Source of the DNA: Lacticaseibacillus paracasei subsp. paracasei
Lineage (GTDB): Bacteria > Bacillota > Bacilli > Lactobacillales > Lactobacillaceae
DNA length: 64,000 nt
Direction of reading: 5' to 3'
Assembly (NCBI RefSeq): GCF_000829035.1
Contig: NZ_AP012541.1
Location: 2,232,001 to 2,296,000, forward strand
Part shown: one piece after another, positions 41,978 through 51,318 of the stretch
How the letters are laid out: each line of letters starts with the position of its first letter
How positions within the stretch are numbered: the stretch's first letter is position 1
The notes under the pieces: generated by a model
Told to the model about the DNA's origin: nothing
Databases searched by the model: none
The model's input: the letters and a program-made list of their open reading frames with translations, nothing else
Made by a program: the position numbers and the translations under genes

Positions 41978-43369
41978 ATGGAAAGTGGCCAAATCGTCCC
42001 CAATTTATTGGTGATGCTCGTCACCTTTTTATTCGCGGCATTTTTTGTCGCGTGTGAATTTGCTCTGGTGCAAAGTCGTCCAAGTGCTTTGGAAGAAATG
42101 ATTGATAATGGTACTGGCCGTAAAGCTAAAGTCGAGCGGGCTTTACGAATGGTGCATAATCTAAACGAGTATCTCTCAACGACACAGGTTGGTGTTTCGC
42201 TGGCTGGCATTATCCTTGGTTGGATCGGGGAAACAACCGTTGAGTTTTTGTTGGTTGATCTTTTTGGCTTGACCCACCTGAGCTTGCCTAATGGTAGTCT
42301 GCACGCGGTTGGCGCGATTTTAGGCGTGATTATTTTAACCTATTTAGAAGTCGTGTTAACCGAAATTGTTCCAAAGAACATCTCGATTGATTATCCGATC
42401 AAAACCTTAATGCTGGTTGTAACACCGCTACATTATTTCCATATTTTGTTCTATCCTTTTGTTTGGCTGCTGAATGTCAGTGCCACCGGGATTGTCAAAA
42501 TGATGGGGATGAAGCCCGCAGACGAAGGCAACGAGGCCTTTTCGCAAGCTGAGATTCTGAGCCTGAGTAAAAATGCCGTCACAACTGGTGACATGGAGCA
42601 AAATGATGTTATCTACATGCAGCGGGCATTTGAACTGAATGACAAGACTGCCAAAGACATCATGGTGGATCGAACCAGCTTGTTTGTCATTGATATCACT
42701 ACCACCGTCAAAGAAGCTTTGCGGGATTACTTAACGCAAGGTTACAGCCGATTTCCGGTTGTTGCGAATGGCGATAAGGATAAGATTCTCGGGTATGTTT
42801 ACATCTATGACTTGGTCAAGCAAGGTCAAGTCGACCCGTCTGTGAAAGTCTCTAAGCTGTTACGTTCCATCATTAATGTGCCTGAAGTAACACCGATTCA
42901 TAGCATTCTGGCACAAATGATCAAAAAACAGACGCCAATTGTTGTGGTCGTTGACGAATATGGTGGTACTAGTGGGATTGTCACCGACAAGGATATTTAC
43001 GAAGAACTATTTGGTACCGTCAAGGATGAAATTGATGATGTCTCTGATGAATACATTCGGCAAACGGATGATCCAAAGGTCTTCCGAGTCAGTGGCAAAA
43101 CAACCTTGTGGGATTTTGAACGTTACTTCCACACCAATATTAAAGCCTTCACTGATTCAGAAATCATCACCATTGCTGGCTTTATCATGGAAGATCATCC
43201 CGATTTGAAACTGCACGATAAGGTCAAGATTGATCATTTCAACTTCACCGTTGCAGATTTTTCCCGTGGCTTTGCTAACTGGTTTGATGTCACACAAGAT
43301 CCAAAACCAGTTAAACAAACGGTTGCTGAAGAGGTTAAAGAAGCTAAAAACGACGATAACAAGCATTAA
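41978..43369 (+). CDS. CNNM/CorC-type membrane protein with CBS pair (hemolysin family)
   Basis: 463 residues. The start is at the ATG at 41978, nine bases after GAGGA; the ATG at 41969 touches that site. The N-terminal DUF21 domain has four helices (residues 10-190, including FFVACEFALVQSRPS and LTEIVPKNISIDYP). Two CBS domains follow (about 215-335; VDRTSLFVI..., VVVVDEYGGTSGIVT), then a CorC_HlyC domain (about 350-435). Relatives are Mg2+/Co2+ exporters or magnesium regulators; the term hemolysin is historical. The acidic and Lys-rich C-terminus is variable. Monocistronic with a clear terminator. Confidence 0.94.
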   Translation: MESGQIVPNLLVMLVTFLFAAFFVACEFALVQSRPSALEEMIDNGTGRKAKVERALRMVHNLNEYLSTTQVGVSLAGIILGWIGETTVEFLLVDLFGLTHLSLPNGSLHAVGAILGVIILTYLEVVLTEIVPKNISIDYPIKTLMLVVTPLHYFHILFYPFVWLLNVSATGIVKMMGMKPADEGNEAFSQAEILSLSKNAVTTGDMEQNDVIYMQRAFELNDKTAKDIMVDRTSLFVIDITTTVKEALRDYLTQGYSRFPVVANGDKDKILGYVYIYDLVKQGQVDPSVKVSKLLRSIINVPEVTPIHSILAQMIKKQTPIVVVVDEYGGTSGIVTDKDIYEELFGTVKDEIDDVSDEYIRQTDDPKVFRVSGKTTLWDFERYFHTNIKAFTDSEIITIAGFIMEDHPDLKLHDKVKIDHFNFTVADFSRGFANWFDVTQDPKPVKQTVAEEVKEAKNDDNKH

Positions 43370-43390
43370 TCAGGATCCAGCTAAACTTTC

Positions 43391-43428
43391 AAAAACGTGG
43401 TACTCGTTGAGGGGATCACGTTTTTTTA
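43391..43428 (+). terminator. Terminator of CNNM/CBS gene
   Basis: AAAAACGTG / CACGTTTTTTT. Confidence 0.85.
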
Positions 43429-43524
43429 TCGTAATCTATTTTTGTGCAATACCGCTAGGCGCAACTACCAGCCGATAAACTAAACCCTAATGACAGCAAC
43501 GATTTCATTATTTACCCAAAGCCG

Positions 43525-43552
43525 TTGAGGACGTGCTAGACTGGATTATAAC
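43525..43552 (+). promoter_or_regulatory. Promoter of second DHA2 exporter
   Basis: TTGAGG (43525-43530), 16-base spacer, TATAAC (43547-43552), 22 bases upstream of the TTG start. Confidence 0.55.
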
Positions 43553-43574
43553 GATTTTAAGAAAGGACACGATA

Positions 43575-45032
43575 TTGTTGACAACAACAGACGTTAATGG
43601 TCATCCATATAATCGCTTGCTGCTTGTGATTACCTTGTTGATCGGTACTTTTACAACATTCTTGACGCAAACGATTTTGACCACGGCTTACCCGACGCTG
43701 ATGGCGGATTTTCACATCAGCGCGAGTGCAGTCCAATGGCTGACCACTGGCTTCATGCTGATTATGGGTATTATGATCCCGGTTTCCGCATGGCTGCTGG
43801 ATAAATTCAATGTTAAGTATCTCTACTTAACAGCTATGACAATCTTTTTCCTTGGTTCCTTGATTTGTTGGTTAGCACCAGATTTTCAAGTTCTGCTGGC
43901 TGGTCGGCTCACGCAGGCAATTGGCGTTGGTATGTCAATGCCGACTTTCCAAACAGTCATGTTCACGATTTTCCCACCTGGCAAACGTGGTAGTGCCATG
44001 GGCCTAGCTGGGATTGTTATTGGCCTAGCTCCTGCTATCGGCCCGACGCTTTCTGGTTGGATTCTGCTTAATCATACTTGGCGGGCTTTATTTGCCGTTA
44101 TTATGCCAATTGCTGCTGGGGTCGTGCTCCTGGCCATCTATAGCATGCGAAAAGTTTTGCCGACCTCGAATCCAAAAATTGATATTCCTTCCATTATTGC
44201 TTCTACTTTGGGTTTTGGGGGCTTGCTTTATGGCTTCTCCACAGTTGGTGATGCTGGTTGGACCGATTCCCAAGTACTGATTAGCTTAGCCATCGGCATT
44301 ATTTTCGTTGCCTTATTCTGCGTGCGCCAGTTACGCCTCGAAACGCCTCTGCTAGAATTGCGGGTTTTCAAATCGCGCACGTATACATTGAGCGTCATTT
44401 TAACAGCGGTGGCGTTTATGTCGATGGTTGGTGTAGAAATGGTCTTGCCAATGTACATCCAAACGATCCGTGGTGAATCTGCCTTTCACTCTGGGATGAT
44501 CCTTTTTCCCGGAGCCATCATGATGGGGATTATGAGTCCAATTACCGGCCGGATTTTCGACAAAATTGGGGCAAAGCGGCTGGCTGTTGCCGGTCTGTTC
44601 CTGCTAGTTGCCGGATCGCTGCCGCTGGTCACCCTAACTGCTAACACGCCGATTATCTATATCACGACCATTTACACAGTGCGCATGTTCGGCATTACCA
44701 TGGTCACGATGCCGGTCACCACTGCTGGTATGAACGCCTTGCCAACACACCTGATCAATCACGGGACGGCGGTCAATAACACGGTTCGGCAAGTCGCCGC
44801 CTCAATTGGGACCGCAATACTGGTGTCAGTATTATCAGTAGTCACTAAAGATGCAACGCCAGCCGCTAGTGGTCGACTGCTTGACCCGATCCATTACACC
44901 AACGCTATGAACAATGCAGTCATTGCCGGTTATCGCGCGGCTTTTGCCGTCTCACTAGTCATGGCAGCGCTTGGTCTCGTCCTCAGCTTATTTTTGAAAA
45001 CAGACGTCATTGATCGGAGGGACGCCTCATGA
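43575..45032 (+). CDS. DHA2-family MFS exporter
   Basis: 485 residues from the TTG at 43575, seven bases after AAGAAAGGA; a second TTG follows immediately. About 14 helices. Family features: VQWLTTGFMLIMGIMIPVSA, AGRLTQAIGVGMSMPTFQ and a motif C-like GLAGIVIGLAPAIGPTLSGW. Probable drug or lipid:H+ antiporter. The stop overlaps the start of the DUF4811-like gene by 4 bp, so the two proteins are coupled. Unlike the exporter at 1-2.4 kb, no regulator gene is adjacent. Confidence 0.92.
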   Translation: MLTTTDVNGHPYNRLLLVITLLIGTFTTFLTQTILTTAYPTLMADFHISASAVQWLTTGFMLIMGIMIPVSAWLLDKFNVKYLYLTAMTIFFLGSLICWLAPDFQVLLAGRLTQAIGVGMSMPTFQTVMFTIFPPGKRGSAMGLAGIVIGLAPAIGPTLSGWILLNHTWRALFAVIMPIAAGVVLLAIYSMRKVLPTSNPKIDIPSIIASTLGFGGLLYGFSTVGDAGWTDSQVLISLAIGIIFVALFCVRQLRLETPLLELRVFKSRTYTLSVILTAVAFMSMVGVEMVLPMYIQTIRGESAFHSGMILFPGAIMMGIMSPITGRIFDKIGAKRLAVAGLFLLVAGSLPLVTLTANTPIIYITTIYTVRMFGITMVTMPVTTAGMNALPTHLINHGTAVNNTVRQVAASIGTAILVSVLSVVTKDATPAASGRLLDPIHYTNAMNNAVIAGYRAAFAVSLVMAALGLVLSLFLKTDVIDRRDAS

Positions 45033-45523
45033 TTATCTTGTTATTGATCGTCGGTGCGCTTGCCTTTTTCTGGGCTGTTGTGTTAATGCAACCAAGTCGG
45101 CGCCGTCAATTAACGATCTGGGTAAGCGCGGGACTTGTCTTGGCCCCCATCCTATTGTTAAGCGTGAATGACCTTTATCACGTTGGCTTCAACATTGACG
45201 AAACCACTGAACTGCAGCCATTAGCACCGATGGACGACCAGTTGCAAATTTCGCGGCGGCCCATTGGCACAGCAAAAAAGCATTTCAGCTATCGTTACCT
45301 TATCATTTCCGATGCAACCGTTCATACCGCTACACCTAGTACCACGGTCTCAACTCGCATCGAACACGGCACCATTCCGCAAGTTGCAGTGACAACTCAG
45401 AAGCTGACTTATAGCAATGCGCTAACCGCTATTTTGTTTGCTGGATCAGGCGAACAAGGTAAAGCAATTGGCAAAATTTACACCTTCACACTGCCAGCAA
45501 ATTGGCAGATTGTTGATCAGTAA
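45029..45523 (+). CDS. DUF4811-like membrane-anchored protein
   Basis: 164 residues. Two N-terminal hydrophobic helices (residues 2-20 and 31-46) and an extracytoplasmic domain of about 110 residues rich in Thr and beta strand. Such proteins occur in lactobacilli coupled to DHA2 exporters, as here (ATGA overlap), and may be accessory subunits. The biochemical role is unknown. Confidence 0.75.
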   Translation: MIILLLIVGALAFFWAVVLMQPSRRRQLTIWVSAGLVLAPILLLSVNDLYHVGFNIDETTELQPLAPMDDQLQISRRPIGTAKKHFSYRYLIISDATVHTATPSTTVSTRIEHGTIPQVAVTTQKLTYSNALTAILFAGSGEQGKAIGKIYTFTLPANWQIVDQ

Positions 45524-45664
45524 ACGCCATCTTGCACTCGCAGAAACCGATTCACGTTCCGTCATCACGCACTCGCCAGCACAAAAATTTGAAGCTGAGC
45601 CATACACTTATGATTTATTAGATCTCAATTGATCTGAGTAATGGGTCTGGCAAAAAGTTTCTTG

Positions 45665-45845
45665 TCGTGCCAAACTCCGCAATCTCCGGCCAGCTGGGGT
45701 GGCAACGCGAAGCTAGAGCGGAGACGGCGCTTCGAGCCCAAAGACCGGTCTCGAAGTCGCCTAACCACATCAGCGCCAAAGCCCGTCGCTGTGTTGTTTG
45801 CACGGCTGAGCCCCATCTGGCCTACGATTGCTACGCTTTGGCACT
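45665..45845 (+). repeat. Repeat family 2, copy with 74-bp insertion
   Basis: Inverted-repeat element: tcgtgccaaactccgcaatc ... cggccagctgggg near the left end pairs loosely with ccccatctggcc ... gattgc...ttggcac at the right. Compared with the copy at 63582, it carries an extra 74-bp segment (45740-45813) bounded by direct gagccc words (45734-45739, 45808-45813). It fills the spacer between the DUF4811-like gene and maf. Short open frames across it are not genes. Confidence 0.8.
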
Positions 45846-45893
45846 GAAATCTTTAAAGCCCACCCTGCGCTTTCTATCAAACTACTTAGCGCT

Positions 45894-45952
45894 AAAAAAA
45901 GTCTGACGTTCAGCGAAACGCTTCATCTCGCTGAGGATCGTCAAACTTTTTT
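45894..45952 (-). terminator. Terminator of mutS-mutL-maf operon
   Basis: Long stem AAGT(T)TGACG...CTCAGCGA / TTCGCTGA...CGTCAGACTT followed by TTTTTTT on the minus strand. Confidence 0.85.
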
Positions 45953-45964
45953 GATTGCCCGTAT

Positions 45965-46522
45965 TTATTGCGGTTCGGCCAACAGCATGCGGTACAAGGT
46001 GCTGATGGGCAGGCCCATGACATTGTAGAAATCACCCTGAATTGACTTGACCAGTAGTGCTCCGGCATCCTGAATGCCATAGGCGCCTGCTTTGTCTTGG
46101 TAGGCGTCTTCCGCCAGATACGATTCAACATCCGCTTCACTTAGCGGCCAGAAGGTAACATCAGTCGTCACGACCTGCTGCCGTACGCTACCATTGTCCA
46201 AGCGCACCCACAAACCGGTATAAACCTGATGTGTCTGACCACCCAATGCCGTGATCATCTGTTTGGCTTCGGCGCGGTCATGTGGTTTGCCTAATAACTT
46301 GCCTTGAAACACCACCATGGTATCGGCGGCGATAATCGTTGCCCCGGGGTAACTTGGTACAAGTGATTGTCCCTTAGCTGTCGCCAAGCTCTGAACATAT
46401 GCTGGCGGATCCAACACTGGCAAAGCGCGTTCATTGATACTGGCAGGATGGCTTTCAAAGTCAGACACAATCCGCTTTAACAATTCCTGTCGCCGTGGTG
46501 AATGACTGGCCAAAATGATCAT
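45965..46522 (-). CDS. maf: Maf-family nucleotide pyrophosphatase
   Basis: 185 residues. The N-terminal [13 protein letters not shown], central [16 protein letters not shown] and [16 protein letters not shown] are the three Maf motifs. Maf proteins hydrolyse non-canonical or modified nucleoside triphosphates (dTTP, UTP, modified pyrimidines) to monophosphates; overexpression inhibits septation in Bacillus. The start overlaps the mutL stop by 4 bp. Coexpression with mismatch-repair genes suggests nucleotide-pool hygiene as a partner function. Confidence 0.95.
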   Translation of the reverse strand: MIILASHSPRRQELLKRIVSDFESHPASINERALPVLDPPAYVQSLATAKGQSLVPSYPGATIIAADTMVVFQGKLLGKPHDRAEAKQMITALGGQTHQVYTGLWVRLDNGSVRQQVVTTDVTFWPLSEADVESYLAEDAYQDKAGAYGIQDAGALLVKSIQGDFYNVMGLPISTLYRMLLAEPQ

Positions 46523-48474
46523 GCTTGCATTTCCCCGCTTTCGTGACTGTCTTGAATCCGTTTGAACATTTTCTCAAGATCGGTGTTTGAAAAGTGAACC
46601 AAGACCGGCCGACCATGCGGGCAATTGAAGGGATTCTCACATTCCGGCAACTTCTGCAATAATGCTCGCGCCTGTCTGTCGTCCAAATGGTGATTGGCCT
46701 TAATGGCACGCTTACAGCTCATCATGATAGCAGTTTTCTCCCGAAACGCTGCGACTGTCATGCGACCATCACGCAAAACCCAATCCACCATTTCTTTAAT
46801 GGTATCTTCTTCCTGCCCAGCTTTAAACCAAGTCGGATGATGTTCAACAACAAAGCTGTTTTGGCCAAAATCTTCCAGATATAGTCCAACCGACTCAAGC
46901 ACGTCCCGATGATCACGAATGCTAATGGCATCAGCCGCGGAATAGTCTAACACAATCGGTACGAGTAAATGTTGTTGGTCGTTGCTGACTTCGCCAATAG
47001 CTTGCCGATAATACTCATAGTTCACCCGTTCTTGCGCAGCATGCTGGTCCAAAATATATAACCCATCGCCTGATTCCGCTAGCAAATAAGTGCCGTGGAC
47101 TTGCGCCAAGTACGTGAGATTTGGAAAACGCTCAGCTGATTCGACATGCGAAATATCAGGTTCCGGTTCATCTGCCACCAAGGTTGGGACCACATTCGAA
47201 GCTAGCCGCTGATACCGCTGATCCCATGCAGCCAGACGTTGCGGTTCGTTAAAAATCGGCTGATCATCCAAATCGCCAATCTCAAGATCTGGTGAAGTTG
47301 GTGCCGGTGTCGGCTCCTCAGCAGCCGCGTCTGCCAAGTTAGTAGTTGTGTTTTCGCGCAAGTGCTGCCCTTGCTGCGGCTGAACTGAGGGCATCGTCTT
47401 GGGACTGATCTTATTCAATGTCAGTTCTAGTTCATCCAGATCATACCGTTCTCTTTTTGGCAGATTATCGAGCGCATCGGGAATCAGGTTTTCCTTCGCC
47501 AATCGTGTTCGAATCGCCTCGCTGAGCAAATGACTAAGCTGATCTTCCTTGCTCAGACGCACCTCGGCTTTTGTCGGGTGAACGTTGACATCGACTAACG
47601 CAGCATCCATCTCAATGTTGATGACGCCCATTGGATAACGCCCCACCATTAACTTCGAGCCGTAACCGGCAATAACCGCCTTCGTCAGTTGGAAGTTCTT
47701 AATATAACGGCCATTGACAACTAAACTCAAGTAATTACGCGAAGCTCGGGTCGTTTCAGGCAAACTTGTTAACCCGCTAACCCGAAAATCAAGATCTTGT
47801 GCTTTGAAATCAACCATTGAGCGCGCCACAGACAAGCCATAAATTCCGGCCAGCGTCTGGCGCAAATCACCTTGACCAGCTGTGCGCACCACCATATTGC
47901 CATCATGTGAAACCGTGAAGGCAATATCAGGATTTGCGATCGCCAATCGGCTGACGATATCCACAATTTTTCCCAGTTCAGTTTGCTGCGACTTCATATA
48001 CTTCAGCCGCGCCGGTGTGTTGAAGAACAAATCATTCACTTCAACATCCGTACCGCGTCGGTGAGCCGCTGTCGACTGCGCTTCAACCTCACCGCCTTTG
48101 ACGTGAATCTGGGTGCCAATCCCTGAATCCGTTGCCGTTGTCAACTTTACGTCGGCAACCGCGGCAATACTTGCCAACGCTTCGCCACGGAAGCCCAATG
48201 AATGCACATTAAATAAATCACGCGTCGTCAGAATTTTACTGGTGGCGTGCCGCAAAAACGCTGTTGCAACGTCATCCGGGGCAATCCCGATGCCGTTATC
48301 GCTAACCCGAATCTCCTGCAAACCAGCCGCGGAAATCAGGACGTCAATTTGCGTTGCTTGTGCATCGATACTATTTTCAACCAGTTCTTTGACAACACTG
48401 GCAGGGCGTTCAATGACCTCCCCAGCAGCGATCTGGTTGCTTAATGTTGCCGATAGTTGGTGAATCTTTGGCAT
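46519..48474 (-). CDS. mutL: DNA mismatch repair endonuclease MutL
   Basis: 651 residues. GHKL ATPase N-terminus: [26 protein letters not shown], and [13 protein letters not shown]. The C-terminal domain has the endonuclease metal motif [14 protein letters not shown] (DQHAx2Ex4E), then [12 protein letters not shown] and CPHGRPV, so it is a nicking-type MutL as in most Firmicutes. A Pro/acid-rich linker (about 360-440) joins them. It starts four bases after mutS. Confidence 0.97.
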   Translation of the reverse strand: MPKIHQLSATLSNQIAAGEVIERPASVVKELVENSIDAQATQIDVLISAAGLQEIRVSDNGIGIAPDDVATAFLRHATSKILTTRDLFNVHSLGFRGEALASIAAVADVKLTTATDSGIGTQIHVKGGEVEAQSTAAHRRGTDVEVNDLFFNTPARLKYMKSQQTELGKIVDIVSRLAIANPDIAFTVSHDGNMVVRTAGQGDLRQTLAGIYGLSVARSMVDFKAQDLDFRVSGLTSLPETTRASRNYLSLVVNGRYIKNFQLTKAVIAGYGSKLMVGRYPMGVINIEMDAALVDVNVHPTKAEVRLSKEDQLSHLLSEAIRTRLAKENLIPDALDNLPKRERYDLDELELTLNKISPKTMPSVQPQQGQHLRENTTTNLADAAAEEPTPAPTSPDLEIGDLDDQPIFNEPQRLAAWDQRYQRLASNVVPTLVADEPEPDISHVESAERFPNLTYLAQVHGTYLLAESGDGLYILDQHAAQERVNYEYYRQAIGEVSNDQQHLLVPIVLDYSAADAISIRDHRDVLESVGLYLEDFGQNSFVVEHHPTWFKAGQEEDTIKEMVDWVLRDGRMTVAAFREKTAIMMSCKRAIKANHHLDDRQARALLQKLPECENPFNCPHGRPVLVHFSNTDLEKMFKRIQDSHESGEMQA

Positions 48475-48478
48475 AAAA

Positions 48479-51061
48479 TCACTTCTTCTTTAAATGCTTC
48501 TGCAGGTCAAATATGAAATTCATCGCGTCCATCGGTGTGGCCGCCATCAAGTCAAATTTCGCAAGTTTCGTCAGAATCGGACTATTCTTTGGCGTCGGTT
48601 TTGGTTCTTCAAACAACGACAATTGTTGCTCTTCAACTTGCGGCGCTGGTGCTGGCGCCGTTTTATTGGGTGCATCGGCTTCAAGCTGTTTCAAAATCGT
48701 ATCAGCACGCGCTAACAAATCTGCCGGTAAACCGGCGAGCTTGGCGACATGAATCCCATAACTCTTGTCGGCAGGGCCAGGCATCATTTTGTGCAAGAAA
48801 ACCAGATTGCCATGCTCCTCAACGGCACCAACATGGACATTCTTTAACTTCGCCAAGGAGTCTGACAAACTAGTTAGCTCATGATAATGCGTTGAGAACA
48901 GCGTTTTGGCGTGGACATGATCATGCAAGAACTCAATAATTGCCTGTGCCAGCGCCATCCCATCATACGTTGCCGTGCCGCGGCCGATCTCATCAAAAAG
49001 AATCAGGCTGGAAGCCGTCGCGTGGCTTAATGCAGCATTGGCTTCCAGCATTTCAACCATAAAAGTACTTTCGCCATTGGCAAGATCATCAGCCGCTCCG
49101 ATTCGGGTAAAGATCTGATCAAAAATCGGTAAGTCAGCTACATCTGCCGGGACAAACGAACCCGCTTGCGCCATGATAACAATCAAGGCTAATTGGCGCA
49201 TGTAGGTACTTTTCCCTGACATGTTAGGCCCGGTGATCAGCAACATATCGGTGTCGTGATTCATGATGACATCGTTAGGAATATAACTGTCTCGGCCAAG
49301 TACATGTTCCACGACTGGGTGGCGACCACCCTTAACATTGATATCATGGGTTCCGGCATGCATCGTTGGTCGGACATAATGACTGTTTTCAGCCACTGTT
49401 GCAAAGCTTTGCAACACGTCCAAAGATGAAATCTGGGCCGCTAAAGCTTGTAGTCGTTTGATCTGGGCTTTGACCTTGTCGCGAATGTCTTGGAAAAGAT
49501 CATACTCGAGCGCCGTTGAGCTTTCCTGCGCTTCAAGAATCAAGGTCTCCTTTTCTTTCAGCTCTGGGGTGATAAACCGTTCAGCGTTTGTCAGTGTCTG
49601 TTTGCGTTCATAGCGCCCTTCCGGTATTTTGTCCAAATTGGACTTAGTCACTTCGATAAAGTAACCAAAAACCTTGTTGTAACGAATTTTAAGTGTGTGA
49701 ATGCCAGTTGCTTTGCGTTCCGATGCTTCCAGTTCAGCGATCCATTGTTTAGAATTCTTCATGGCATCACGATAGCTATCCAGTTTTTGATTGTATCCTC
49801 GGAGAATCAAGCCACCGTCTGTCACTGAAATCGGCGGTTCGGGTTCAATCGCACGGCGAATCAATCCAGCGACATCGCTGACTGGGTCCATTTTACTGCG
49901 AAGTGCCTTAAAACTGCCATCATCAAGCTTACCCAGCACATCCTGAATAGCCGGGATCTGATCCAAAGAGGTTTGCAACTGAATTAAGTCACGACCATTA
50001 ACGGTACCAAAAGCAACTCGGCCAGCTAACCGCTCAAGATCATAGACTTTAGTTAGTCGTTCCTGCAACTCACTGCGTTCAAAAAAGTGATCCAACAAAT
50101 CCTGAACCTGATTTTGCCGCACACTGATCGCATCAATATCCAGTAATGGTCGATCCAGCCATTGTTTCAATAAGCGGCCACCCATCGCTGTTTTGGTCGA
50201 ATCAAGCAACGACAACAAGGTGTCACCTTTGCGTCCCGTTCTGCTGTTTTGCAAAATGTCGAGGTTACTACGGGCGTCCTGATCCATTTCCAGATAGGCG
50301 GAAGGTTGATAAGCAACCGCTTTTTGAATATGGGCCAAGCTGCGTTTCTGCGTGTTCAATAAATAGGCCATTAGCATCTGCACAACGGCAGCCTCTGCAG
50401 GATCAGTTAGCTCCTGTGACACATAACTGCCTTCACTCGTCGGTTCGGCATCCGGTTGGACTGACAGAAGCCGTTCCCCTTGCTTGAGCATTCCCGCGTC
50501 GTCATCGGTCAATTCCTCAGGCACAACGATTTCTTTGGTGGCCAGCGCACTCAGTTCGTTTTGCAGAGCAAATTTGCTTTTTAGATCCGTCACTTTGAGC
50601 TCACCGGTCGATACATCGGCATACGCAAACGCATAACCTGCTGCATGCGGCATCACAGCGGTAATATAGTTATTCGACTTGGCTGCACCGGCTTTGATGT
50701 CAACATTTGTCCCTGGCGTTACCAACTGAATGACGGCTCGTTTAACCATCCCGACAGCTTTTTTAGGGTCCTCCATCTGTTCACAGATCGCAACTTTGTA
50801 ACCGTGGTCAATTAAAATATCAACGTAACTTTGGACAGCATGGTGCGGGACACCAGCCATTGGGATAGGATCGTCAGCACTCTTGTTTCGTGCAGTTAAT
50901 GTTAGTTCGAGCAACTGAGCACCTTTGATGGCATCATCATTGAACAATTCATAAAAATCTCCGATGCGGTAAAACAAAAACGCATCCGGATATTGCGCCT
51001 TGATTTCGTTGTACTGCTGCATCATAGGCGTTTCACTGGTTTTTTGCGGCACGAAATTCAC
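48479..51061 (-). CDS. mutS: DNA mismatch repair protein MutS
   Basis: 860 residues. The mismatch-binding Phe-x-Glu motif is in RIGDFYELF. The connector, core and clamp follow. The ATPase has Walker [15 protein letters not shown], Walker [16 protein letters not shown] and [13 protein letters not shown] start at 51061 with AAAGGACGAAGG upstream; a second GTG at 51052 is possible. It recognises mismatches and recruits MutL, encoded immediately downstream. Confidence 0.97.
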   Translation of the reverse strand: MNFVPQKTSETPMMQQYNEIKAQYPDAFLFYRIGDFYELFNDDAIKGAQLLELTLTARNKSADDPIPMAGVPHHAVQSYVDILIDHGYKVAICEQMEDPKKAVGMVKRAVIQLVTPGTNVDIKAGAAKSNNYITAVMPHAAGYAFAYADVSTGELKVTDLKSKFALQNELSALATKEIVVPEELTDDDAGMLKQGERLLSVQPDAEPTSEGSYVSQELTDPAEAAVVQMLMAYLLNTQKRSLAHIQKAVAYQPSAYLEMDQDARSNLDILQNSRTGRKGDTLLSLLDSTKTAMGGRLLKQWLDRPLLDIDAISVRQNQVQDLLDHFFERSELQERLTKVYDLERLAGRVAFGTVNGRDLIQLQTSLDQIPAIQDVLGKLDDGSFKALRSKMDPVSDVAGLIRRAIEPEPPISVTDGGLILRGYNQKLDSYRDAMKNSKQWIAELEASERKATGIHTLKIRYNKVFGYFIEVTKSNLDKIPEGRYERKQTLTNAERFITPELKEKETLILEAQESSTALEYDLFQDIRDKVKAQIKRLQALAAQISSLDVLQSFATVAENSHYVRPTMHAGTHDINVKGGRHPVVEHVLGRDSYIPNDVIMNHDTDMLLITGPNMSGKSTYMRQLALIVIMAQAGSFVPADVADLPIFDQIFTRIGAADDLANGESTFMVEMLEANAALSHATASSLILFDEIGRGTATYDGMALAQAIIEFLHDHVHAKTLFSTHYHELTSLSDSLAKLKNVHVGAVEEHGNLVFLHKMMPGPADKSYGIHVAKLAGLPADLLARADTILKQLEADAPNKTAPAPAPQVEEQQLSLFEEPKPTPKNSPILTKLAKFDLMAATPMDAMNFIFDLQKHLKKK

Positions 51062-51147
51062 CCTTCGTCCTTTGACTTTCTTTGACGTTCTATATGAACC
51101 ATTTTAACAGGTGCGTCAACTTTGAGCGACCCCCTGGCAAGTGCAAA

Positions 51148-51265
51148 GAGTGAGTTGTCGCGGTTAGAAATCGAAGCATCGGTAAACTTGAAGTTAAATG
51201 GCTGGTTTTGAGCCATTTAGCTTCAAGTTTCTTATGTACAGATTTCCGCGGCTACGTATACGTTC
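51148..51265 (+). repeat. Palindromic repeat family 1 copy between kimA and mutS
   Basis: Outer arms are more diverged (gagtgagttgtcgcggttag / ctacgtatacgttc), but the inner stem is perfect: cttgaagttaaatggct / agccatttagcttcaag. Located between the kimA terminator and the mutS start. Confidence 0.8.
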
Positions 51266-51270
51266 AAACC

Positions 51271-51307
51271 AAAAAACGATCAGATCATCATGATCTAACC
51301 GTTTTGC
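51271..51307 (-). terminator. Terminator of kimA
   Basis: Minus-strand AACGGTTAGATCA / TGATCTGATCGTT with TTTTTT behind, twelve bases after the stop. Confidence 0.85.
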
Positions 51308-51318
51308 AAGTAGTCTCC

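Noticed and set aside
45618..45906. Several overlapping short frames on both strands
   Set aside because: They all arise inside the family 2 inverted repeat, whose symmetry opens frames on both strands.
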